From Streptomyces sp. S3(2020) (GTDB taxonomy: Bacteria > Actinomycetota > Actinomycetes > Streptomycetales > Streptomycetaceae), in contig NZ_JABERD010000093.1 of the NCBI RefSeq assembly GCF_013044505.1, positions 1 to 36,080 on the forward strand: a DNA stretch of 36,080 nt, written 5' to 3'. This document shows positions 7,382 to 15,289 of this stretch, one piece after another (within the stretch, counting starts at the first letter, position 1; each line of letters begins with the position of its first letter). Under the pieces are notes generated by a model. It was not told the origin of the DNA. It searched no databases and worked only from the letters and a program-made list of their open reading frames with translations. A program made the position numbers and the translations under genes.

Positions 7382-10300
7382 CGGGCCATCTCCTTCGAGT
7401 CGGACGATTTCGAGTCGGACGATTCGGATACGGGAACCGTGGTGCGCAGCGCCGTGGCATAGGCGTCCACCAGCGCGTGCATCCGGGGCGCGGTGAAGAC
7501 CTCACCGCTGAAGCGCCACAGGATCGTCAGCCGGCCGTCGACGATGCTGGGGTAGATCTCGATCGGGAACGGGCGGGGCATGTCCGCGGGCCGGTCGTCG
7601 CCCGAGATGTCGATCCGGACATCGCCGAGTGGGCCCGGGGCGCCGCCCGTACCGGCGCCCGCCGCCCCGTCCGCGTGCAGATAGGCGGGCTCGCCCCAGT
7701 AGTTGAAGAGCACCTGGGGGACCGGGACGGCGGCGAGCCGGGCGCGCGTCCCGGGGTCGGGGTGGAGGTGGCGCAGCAGGTCGTGATCGAGGCCACGGCC
7801 CGGTATGTCCCTGATCAGGCCGGCCACGGCTTGCGCCTGTCCGGCGTCGGCGGGGTCGGCGAGCATCGGCAGGGCGAAGGGATAGGCGGTGTTGAAGAAG
7901 CCGACCGTGCGGCTGAGATCGACGTCGTCGAACAGATCCTCCCGGCCGTGTCCGCCGAGCTGGACCTGCAGGGTGCCTCCGTCGACACCGAGCCAGTTCT
8001 TGAACCCGGTGCCGAGGGCGGCCAACAGGCCTTCGTACACGGTCAGTCCGGCGCCGGTCGACGCGTCGGTGAACCGACGGGTCCAATCCCGGTCGAAGAC
8101 GAACGTGATCTCCTGGGTGTTTCCCTCGACGCCCTGCGGCTCGGTGTCCGCCACCGGCACACACGCGTCCCAGTCGCGGGTCAGCCAGTAGTCCGCGTTC
8201 AGTCGCTCCGGCCGTTCGCGTACGAGTTCAGCGAGGCGGCGGGCCCATTCGGTGTAGGAGGTGCCAACCGGATCCAGCGACCCGGCGTCGCCGTCGCGCA
8301 GGATCGCCGAGAGCTCCTCGGTGATCACGTTCCAGGAGTAGAGGTCCACCACCGTGTGGTGGACGATCATGACCAGCCGGTCCTCCAGACCGTCCGCGAG
8401 CCGGAACAGCCCGGCGCGGCAGACCGGTCCGGTACGCAGATCGAGGGCCGCGTGGAGTGCGGTCGCCGAGTCGTGGATCCGGCCCTCCACCTCGCTCGCC
8501 GCCACCTCCCGCAGGTCGAACTCGGTGACGGGCGGGGCCTCTTCGCCGATCATCTGGGTCGAATCGGCGCCCGCCACGTTGATCCGGGCTCGCAGCATGG
8601 GGTGCCGCTCGGCCAGCAGACGCACGGCTCGTGCGGCCTGCTCGGTGGTCACCGAACCGCGCACGGCGTAGAGCACACCGTGGTTCCAGTAGTCCGGGCG
8701 CGGCACCTCGCGTGCGAAGAAGGCCAGTTGGGCCGGGGTGAGCGGGGCGGACCCGCGGTCGGCCTCCGATGAAGGGGATACGGCGGCGGGCCGGCCGGCC
8801 TCGGCCGTGCGCCATCGGGCGACCCTCGCCAGCGCCTCGACGGTGCGGTGCTCCAGCAGGTGCCGGGGACGCAACTCGACGCCGCGGCGGCCGGCCGCCT
8901 GGGTGATTCGGATACCGGTGATGGAATCGCCGCCGAGCGAGAAGAAGTCGTCCGTGACGCCGACGCGTTCGAGCCGCAGACAGCTCGCCCACAGCTCGCA
9001 CAGCACGGCTTCGAGAGGGGTGCGCGGCGCGGTGTACGCGATGGTGTCCACGCTGCGTTCGGCGGCGAGTGCGCGCAGCGCCTTGCGGTCCACCTTGCCG
9101 TTTCGGTTGCGCGGCAGTTCGCCGAGCAGCAGCACCTCGTTGGGGACCATGTAGGCGGGCAGCCGGCCGGCGACGGATTCCTTGACCGCGGCGACAGTCG
9201 GAGCGCCGCCGGGCTGCGTGGTGACGAAGGCGACGAGCCTTTCCAAGCCGTCGTCCTTGAGCAGTTCGACGACACCGCGCGCCACCTCGGGATGGCTCTC
9301 GACGGCGTGCTCGATCTCGCCGAGTTCCACCCGGCGGCCCCGAAGCTTGATCTGGTTGTCGGCCCGGCCGAGCAGTTCGACACTGCCGTCCGCCCGCCAC
9401 CGGCCGAGGTCACCGGTCCGGTACATGCGCCGGCCGGGCTCGGGGGCGAACGGGTCGGGCACAAACGCCGCGGCGGTCAGTGCGGGCTGCCCGATGTAGC
9501 CGCGGCCCACGCTCTCGCCGCCGATGTGGACCTGCCCGACGACACCCGGTGGCAAGGGCTGAAGATCAGTGTCCAGAACATGGACGCGGACGTTGGGCAG
9601 CACCTTTCCGATGGAGGTGTACATCCCCTCGTGGGCGGTGACCGGCCCACCCGTACTGTCGTCGGCCACCTCCGCGGGGCCGTAGGCGTTGAGCAGTTCC
9701 ACCCCGGACATGACGGTGTGCCAGCGCCGGGCCAGTTCGCCGCTGAGCGGCTCACCCGTGGCGATCATGCGCGGCAGGGTCGCGCGAACGGCCGCCGCGG
9801 AGCCGGGCTCGTCCTCGAAGTGACTGAGGAGGACGGCGATGAAGGTGGGGACCAGAGCGAGGCAGCCGAAGCGGTGGCCGACCGCCATCGAGGCGAGCGC
9901 CGCGGGGTCGCGCACCACGTCATCGGGGACCACACAGATCGTCGAGCCCGCGGTGAGGCCCGCGAACATCTGCCAGATGGACAGGTCGAAGGTGAGAGGC
10001 GCGGTCTGCGGGACCTCCACGCCGGGGCGCAGGCCGTAGTCCGGTACCCGGGTCGCGAGCAGGTTGAGGAACGAGTGGTGCTCCACACCGGCGCCTTTGG
10101 GCGTGCCCGTCGAGCCCGAGGTGAAGATGACGTAGGCGAGATCGGCGGGCGCGGCCGGGGGACCGAGCAGCTTGCGGATCGTCTCGGGGGCGTACGTCCC
10201 GGCGGCCGACTCGGCCTCCTCGCGCAGGTTCTCGGGGCTCAGCCGGGTCGCGTCCGGATTCTGCGGCACCTCCACCTCGTCCCCCGTCACTACGACGCGG

Positions 10301-11307
10301 GCGCCGCTCAGCAGCCGGTCGCGGCGTTCGGCGGGCATCTCGGGGTCCACCGGTACATACGCGCCGCCGGCGAACAGGACCCCGACGGCCATGACGAGGA
10401 ACCAGGCGCTGCGCGGTGCGACCAGTGCCACCTGGCTCTCGCGGGTGACTCCCGCGCTCCTCAGCCGTAGCGCGACGGCCGTGGCGTCCGAGCACAGCCG
10501 GCGGTAGGTGAACGACTCGTCGCCGTCGTGGACGGCGATCTCGTCCGGACGTGACTCGGCCTGGGCGAGCAGCAGTTCGCGGTATGGTGTGCCGCTCTTC
10601 AGTTCCGCCGTCTCGTTGAAGGCGACCAGTACCCGGTGGCGGGTGGCGTCGTCGAGACCGCTGATGTCCGCGAGGCGGCGATCCGGGTCGGCCAGGCCCT
10701 GCTCCAGCACCGTGGCCACACCGGACGCCAGCGCCCGGAGCCGTGCGGTGGGCAGCAGCGAGGAGGTCACCGTGATCTCCTCGGCGTCGATGCCGAGGGA
10801 CACGGTCTCGTCGCCGTCCTGCTGGGCAGAGGTCCCTGGGCGAACTCCGATGCTGAGCGCCAGGTCCCCTTCCCGCAGGTCCTTGAGGGTGACCTCGTCG
10901 ACGGCGCCGTGGGGGAGGGTCTCGGCGACCGCGGACCGGACGCTGCCCAGCCACTCGCGGAAGGTCGCCCCGGGCTTCGGCCGAAGGTGTACGGGATGGC
11001 CGTGGCCCAGGGGAGCACCGGCCAGCAGGGTGACCGCGCCGTCGGCGCCGAACCGGCGCAGCACGAGGGCGGCGGCAGCCGCGGCGGCGGTCCAGTACAG
11101 CAGGGGTTCGCCGCCGGTGATCCGGGTCAGGTGGGCGCGGGTGGCGGGTGCGAGGGCCGCCCGGGCGGTTCCTGGACCGCCGGGGAGGGGGTCGTGCGAG
11201 CTGCCCAGGGCTTCCGCCGTGGCGAGCGCTCCCTCGCGTAGCCCGTCCCGGCGCTGCAGCCAGAACTCGCGAGAGGCGAGGCTGGTCGAATCGGTGGTGG
11301 TGTCCAC
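7378..11307 (-). CDS. NRPS module: C-domain remnant, A, PCP, epimerase-like domain
   Basis: A 1309-aa protein. Residues ~5-225 match only the C-terminal lobe of a condensation domain (starts SREFWLQRRDGL, no HHxxxDG). Residues ~235-745 form an A domain: FTSGSTGTPKG (~393), NAYGPAE, YRTGDLGRW, GRADNQIKLRGRRVELGEIE, NRNGKVDRKAL. Its Stachelhaus residues read by eye are D-L-W-A-I-T-A-D-D-K. The two adjacent acidic residues may suit a cationic side chain. The PCP Ser lies in FFSLGGDSITG (~794). Residues ~845-1300 form an epimerase-type domain with HHTVVDLYSW (~981), RTVGFFNTAYPF and FNYWGE, but the catalytic Glu of EGHGRE is Gly1118 (GGHGRE). The GTG at 11307 has AGAGGAG ~10 nt upstream. The 3' end carries a 15-bp tandem repeat and overlaps mbtH by 4 nt. 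Confidence 0.92.
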   Translation of the reverse strand: MDTTTDSTSLASREFWLQRRDGLREGALATAEALGSSHDPLPGGPGTARAALAPATRAHLTRITGGEPLLYWTAAAAAAALVLRRFGADGAVTLLAGAPLGHGHPVHLRPKPGATFREWLGSVRSAVAETLPHGAVDEVTLKDLREGDLALSIGVRPGTSAQQDGDETVSLGIDAEEITVTSSLLPTARLRALASGVATVLEQGLADPDRRLADISGLDDATRHRVLVAFNETAELKSGTPYRELLLAQAESRPDEIAVHDGDESFTYRRLCSDATAVALRLRSAGVTRESQVALVAPRSAWFLVMAVGVLFAGGAYVPVDPEMPAERRDRLLSGARVVVTGDEVEVPQNPDATRLSPENLREEAESAAGTYAPETIRKLLGPPAAPADLAYVIFTSGSTGTPKGAGVEHHSFLNLLATRVPDYGLRPGVEVPQTAPLTFDLSIWQMFAGLTAGSTICVVPDDVVRDPAALASMAVGHRFGCLALVPTFIAVLLSHFEDEPGSAAAVRATLPRMIATGEPLSGELARRWHTVMSGVELLNAYGPAEVADDSTGGPVTAHEGMYTSIGKVLPNVRVHVLDTDLQPLPPGVVGQVHIGGESVGRGYIGQPALTAAAFVPDPFAPEPGRRMYRTGDLGRWRADGSVELLGRADNQIKLRGRRVELGEIEHAVESHPEVARGVVELLKDDGLERLVAFVTTQPGGAPTVAAVKESVAGRLPAYMVPNEVLLLGELPRNRNGKVDRKALRALAAERSVDTIAYTAPRTPLEAVLCELWASCLRLERVGVTDDFFSLGGDSITGIRITQAAGRRGVELRPRHLLEHRTVEALARVARWRTAEAGRPAAVSPSSEADRGSAPLTPAQLAFFAREVPRPDYWNHGVLYAVRGSVTTEQAARAVRLLAERHPMLRARINVAGADSTQMIGEEAPPVTEFDLREVAASEVEGRIHDSATALHAALDLRTGPVCRAGLFRLADGLEDRLVMIVHHTVVDLYSWNVITEELSAILRDGDAGSLDPVGTSYTEWARRLAELVRERPERLNADYWLTRDWDACVPVADTEPQGVEGNTQEITFVFDRDWTRRFTDASTGAGLTVYEGLLAALGTGFKNWLGVDGGTLQVQLGGHGREDLFDDVDLSRTVGFFNTAYPFALPMLADPADAGQAQAVAGLIRDIPGRGLDHDLLRHLHPDPGTRARLAAVPVPQVLFNYWGEPAYLHADGAAGAGTGGAPGPLGDVRIDISGDDRPADMPRPFPIEIYPSIVDGRLTILWRFSGEVFTAPRMHALVDAYATALRTTVPVSESSDSKSSDSKEMAR
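7394..7423. repeat. Perfect 15-bp tandem duplication at the NRPS 3' end
   Basis: The unit ttcgagtcggacgat occurs twice in direct succession (7394-7408 and 7409-7423), followed by a partial unit. It encodes the SSDSK repeats at the extreme C terminus of the NRPS. It lies exactly where a normal-length mbtH would begin. Confidence 0.9.
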
Positions 11308-11342
11308 GTGCGGGTTTCTCCTCTTCGCGGGCCTGCGGGTGC

Positions 11343-14300
11343 TCAGAACGTGAAGTCCGGCATCGCCGGCGAGTCGACGCCTGCGGGCGGCGAGTCGAAC
11401 AGGTCGAACAGGGTGGCGCCGGGGCCGAGGTCGGCCAGTCGCAGCAGGAGCGTGCGGTACTCCTCCAGCCAGGAGGCGGCCGTGTCCTGACGGAACAGGT
11501 CCGTGGCGTACTTCAGCCGCGCCCACAAGGCGTCGCCGTACTCCAGGACCGAGACGCTGAGCGCGAACGTGGGTGCTGCGGAGTCGACGTCGAGCAACTC
11601 GACACCGGGACCGCCGGGGCCGAGACCGGTGATCGGCGCGACCTCGTTCTGGAAGCCGAAGTTGGTCGTGGCCGCGGGTTCGGCCGTGTGCGGCCGGGCG
11701 ATGCGGATGATCCGGTCCGCGGGCAGGTCGCCGTGCGACAGCGCCGACAACTGGGCGTCGCGGACGGCCGCGAGCAGCACGGCGAAGGGTTCACCGGGCA
11801 CCAGGGCGGCCCTGACCACGATGGTGTTGGCGTAGCAGCCGATCACCTCGTCATGGCCCGGAACACGGCCGGGAACCGGCCCGGCGACGGCCAGATCACG
11901 GTGGCCCCCGAGCTTCCACAGCAGCGCCATCCACCCGGCGAGCAGCACCATGTTGAGAGTGCCGCGCTCTCGGCGGGCGATCTCCCGCAGCGCGGCCGCC
12001 AGTTCGGCCTCGATGATCAGGGGCAGGTCCGCGCCGCGGCTGGGCGGTTCGGAGAAGTCGGCGTCCGGGACGTCGGCGGGCAGTGCCACGGTCGGCACCC
12101 CGTCGAGCCGTTCGGTCCAGAACTCGACCAGCCGCCGTCCGCGTGCCCCGTCCAGCATCTCCCGCTGGTCGCGGACGAAGTCCAGATATGTCTTCCGGGG
12201 TGCCGGACGAGCGTCGGCCTGGCTCAGGTCGTCCATCAGGACGCGCCAGGACCAGCCGTCGAAGAAGAGATGGTGGAAGGTGAGGACGAGGACGTACTGG
12301 TCGCCGTCGGCGAAGCGGGCGCGAACGAGCTGATAACGGGCCGGAGTTGAGGAGTACAGGTCCAATGGCCGGCTGACCAGGTCCTTGAGCCGGGCGAGCA
12401 GGGGCGCGCGGCCCTCGGCCACGGTGTGCGGCCGGAGGTCGACGTCGAGGTTCTCCAGGGTGATCCGGGCCTCTTCGGGCGGGGCGACCACCTGGACGGG
12501 GCCGTCCTGGCCGTCGCGCAGGCCGACCCGGAGCATCGGGTGGCGGTGGACGACCGTTTCGAGACGCCGGATGAGCCAGCCGGAGTCCACCGGGCCGTCC
12601 AGGAGGAAGGCGCCCGGCACGTTGTACGCGGCGGATTCGGGGGCGAGTTGGACGGCGGCCCAGATCGCGCTCTGCTGTCCGGAGAGGGGCCCTTCGACCG
12701 GGCCGGCCGCTTCCTCCGCCTCGGCCGTTGCCACCGCTGGGGTTGGGGCAGGCGCCTGGGACCTCGCGGTTTCGAGCGATGCCGCGAGGTCGCGGAGGGA
12801 TCCGAAGTCGAAGAGCTCCAGTACGTCGAGTTCGGTGCCCAGGAGCTGGTTCAGCCTGGTGACCAACTGGACGCCGTTGAGGGAGTTCCCGCCCTGCTCG
12901 AAGAAGTCGTCGTCAAGGCCGAGCCCGGGCTCTTTGAGTACGTCCCTGGCTGCCTCGAGCACCGCGGCCTCCGGGGTCGGTGCGTCGGTGCCGGCGGTCC
13001 GCGCCTCGCCTGTGGGTGCCGCACCTGGCGCCGTCTGCGTCGCGGGCACGGTGAGAACGGTGCTCGGCCAGCAGTACTCCTCGGCGAACGGGGCGAGGGG
13101 GAGCTCCACGCGCCGCCGGGGCCGGGACCCCAGAGCCGTACGCCAGTCCAGGGGGAAGCCGTGGCGGTGGCATGCGACGAGCAGGTCGGCGGGCGAAAGA
13201 GCGGTGACGGTCGTGAAACGAGGGTCGCGCCACTCATGTCGCAGGGCCGCCAGCGCGCTGCCGGGCGCCAGGTCGAGAAGGACAGTCCTGTCGGCGAACC
13301 CGGCGAGCGCCGCCCGCAGTCGGTCCGCGTCGGGTGCCGCGGCCCGCGCCTCGGCATCCGCCTGCTCCAGGGCGGTCGGCAGATCCACCGCGCCGCGCGT
13401 GTACCGCGCCGCGACCGCGCCCACACCGTGCGCCAGGACGAGATCCGGAGTGACGCCGAGATCGGCGAGGAGTGCCTGCAGGCCGGCGATCCGGAGCAAC
13501 TGCCGCTGCACAGGGGTCCAGAGCTCGACGGGGAGATGCCGCCGGGCCGCCTCCAGCACACGGGCGAAGCCGGGATACGAACCGGCCAGTTCCAGCAGGT
13601 GCGCGGCCTCCGGCGCCGGATCCGCCTCCGTGGACGAGCCGAGGAGCAGGACGAGGGAGCCGCGAGCGGGGGCCGCACAGCGGACCGCGGGCGTGGCGGA
13701 CAGGAACGCGTTCAGACCGTCGAGGAGCCCGGCCGTGTCGCGCACTTTCCACGCCTGCCGGTGGAAGAAGAACTCCGGGTGTACGCGGCCCAGGGCCAGG
13801 ACATCGGCCGCGGCGGCGAGCGGGAAGCTGTCGGGGGCGGCGGTGACGGTGTCCCGCAGCCGCGTGGCGTACTGGCGCAGGCCCTCTTCGTCGCGCGCGG
13901 AGATCACGACGACGTACTCGGCCGGTTCCGCCGAACAGCCTGTGCCCCGGAGCGGCTGCGGCTGTGGTTGCCCGGAGGCGCGGTGCTCCTCAAGGATCAT
14001 GTGGGCGTTGGTGCTGCTGAGCCCGAAGCTGCTCAGCGCGGCGCGCCGAGGGGTGTCGCCGGCATGCCACGGCTCGCACCGGTCGGCGATGCGCAGTGTG
14101 CCTCGATCCATGTCGAGCAGGGGGTTGGGAGCGCTGTAGTGGGCGGTGGGGAAGATCTCACCGGCCCGGAACTGGGCGATGACCCGGACCAGACCCGCGA
14201 AGCCCGCCATGCTGTCCAGATGGCCGAAGTTGCCCTTCACCGAGGACAGGGGACACGCCGTGACGGGAGAGCGACCGGCCGGGAAGGCGGACAGTGCGTC

Positions 14301-15281
14301 GGTCAGCCCCTGGACCTCGATCGGATCGCCGATGCGGGTGCCGGTGCCATGGGCCTCGACATAACCGAGGGTGGCCGGGTCCACGGCCGCGTCCCGCAAG
14401 GCGGCTGCGACCACCTGGCTCTGGCCCGCGGGGCTGGGCGCCGTCAGTCCGTTGCTGCGCCCGGCGTCCTGGTTGACGGCGCTGCCCCGGATCACCGCGT
14501 GCACGGTGTCCCCGTCGCGCAACGCGTCGGCGAGCCGTTTGACCAGGACGAATCCGCCGCCCTCACCGAAGGTCGCGCCGTCCGACTTCTCGTCGAACGG
14601 GCGGCAGCGGCCGGTGGCGGAGAGCACCCCCAGACCGTCGGTGCCGTCCGGGCGACGCGGGGGGCGGCCCAGAATGAGTTCGTAGCCGCCGACCAGGGCT
14701 GCTTCGCCTTCGCCGCGCGCCAGTTTCCAGCGCGCCTCGTGGAGCGCGACCAGGAACGACGAGCAGGCTGTGTCGACGACCAGTGCGGTGCCGCGCAGAT
14801 CCAGGTGGTAGGCGATCCGTCCGGCCGCGAAAGCGTGGATGCTGCCGGTGATGGCCGCGCCCTCGCGCCGGTCGGCCTCGGGCAGCAGATCGTGCAGGGT
14901 CGGTTCGATCCCGCCGTACCCGGCGGTGTAGACACAGACATCACGGCCGCTCAGTTCTGAAGGTGCGTAACCGGCGTTGCCGATCGCCCGTACCGCGAGT
15001 TGGAGCATCTTGCGCTGGCGGGGGTCGATCAACTCCGCCTCGGCGCGGGAGAGACCGAAGTACCGGTGGTCGAAGCTCGTGATGTCCTCGATCCAGCCGC
15101 CCTCCTGGTCGTCGTCGGAGCGGGTGGTGCCGGTGGCTTCGGCGCGGGCGGTGGGCATCGGCCCCATGCAGTCGCGCCCGGTGCGCAGGATCTCGGTCAG
15201 CGAGTCCCAGTCGTCGCACTGGGGGAAGTCGAAGGCCAGGCCCACCACGGCCACCGCGGTGCTGTCATTCGCCGTGTCCAT
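11343..15281 (-). CDS. Hybrid PKS/NRPS protein: KS, degenerate AT, PCP, C
   Basis: A 1312-aa protein. Residues ~8-425 form a ketosynthase with all three catalytic elements: Cys173 in VDTACSSF, His in EAHGTGT, and His in KGNFGHLDS. Residues ~500-735 align in order with an acyltransferase but lack the N-terminal GQGSQ-type motif, and the GHSxGE nucleophile elbow is AHGVGA (~616), so the Ser is absent; the post-AT motif LPLAPFAEEYCWP remains. The carrier has FFEQGGNSLNG (Ser ~799). Residues ~850-1290 form a condensation domain with intact HHLFFDG (~1001). No KR, DH, ER or MT domain is visible. The KS could extend the starter unit with a malonyl group delivered in trans, leaving a beta-keto unit; this is inference. 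The ATG at 15281 is preceded by GAGGG overlapping the upstream stop (8-bp gap). It ends 35 bp before the next NRPS gene. Confidence 0.92.
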   Translation of the reverse strand: MDTANDSTAVAVVGLAFDFPQCDDWDSLTEILRTGRDCMGPMPTARAEATGTTRSDDDQEGGWIEDITSFDHRYFGLSRAEAELIDPRQRKMLQLAVRAIGNAGYAPSELSGRDVCVYTAGYGGIEPTLHDLLPEADRREGAAITGSIHAFAAGRIAYHLDLRGTALVVDTACSSFLVALHEARWKLARGEGEAALVGGYELILGRPPRRPDGTDGLGVLSATGRCRPFDEKSDGATFGEGGGFVLVKRLADALRDGDTVHAVIRGSAVNQDAGRSNGLTAPSPAGQSQVVAAALRDAAVDPATLGYVEAHGTGTRIGDPIEVQGLTDALSAFPAGRSPVTACPLSSVKGNFGHLDSMAGFAGLVRVIAQFRAGEIFPTAHYSAPNPLLDMDRGTLRIADRCEPWHAGDTPRRAALSSFGLSSTNAHMILEEHRASGQPQPQPLRGTGCSAEPAEYVVVISARDEEGLRQYATRLRDTVTAAPDSFPLAAAADVLALGRVHPEFFFHRQAWKVRDTAGLLDGLNAFLSATPAVRCAAPARGSLVLLLGSSTEADPAPEAAHLLELAGSYPGFARVLEAARRHLPVELWTPVQRQLLRIAGLQALLADLGVTPDLVLAHGVGAVAARYTRGAVDLPTALEQADAEARAAAPDADRLRAALAGFADRTVLLDLAPGSALAALRHEWRDPRFTTVTALSPADLLVACHRHGFPLDWRTALGSRPRRRVELPLAPFAEEYCWPSTVLTVPATQTAPGAAPTGEARTAGTDAPTPEAAVLEAARDVLKEPGLGLDDDFFEQGGNSLNGVQLVTRLNQLLGTELDVLELFDFGSLRDLAASLETARSQAPAPTPAVATAEAEEAAGPVEGPLSGQQSAIWAAVQLAPESAAYNVPGAFLLDGPVDSGWLIRRLETVVHRHPMLRVGLRDGQDGPVQVVAPPEEARITLENLDVDLRPHTVAEGRAPLLARLKDLVSRPLDLYSSTPARYQLVRARFADGDQYVLVLTFHHLFFDGWSWRVLMDDLSQADARPAPRKTYLDFVRDQREMLDGARGRRLVEFWTERLDGVPTVALPADVPDADFSEPPSRGADLPLIIEAELAAALREIARRERGTLNMVLLAGWMALLWKLGGHRDLAVAGPVPGRVPGHDEVIGCYANTIVVRAALVPGEPFAVLLAAVRDAQLSALSHGDLPADRIIRIARPHTAEPAATTNFGFQNEVAPITGLGPGGPGVELLDVDSAAPTFALSVSVLEYGDALWARLKYATDLFRQDTAASWLEEYRTLLLRLADLGPGATLFDLFDSPPAGVDSPAMPDFTF

Positions 15282-15289
15282 GACGTCCC

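Noticed and set aside
7186..8772. Long rightward open frame opposite the epimerase domain and mbtH
   Set aside because: No recognisable domain; the opposite strand carries NRPS, MbtH and thioesterase motifs in coupled frames.
12426..14960. Long rightward open frame (844 codons) opposite the KS/PCP/C gene
   Set aside because: It is a mirror of the high-GC coding gene on the other strand, has no domain similarity, and lies wholly inside a gene with clear catalytic motifs.
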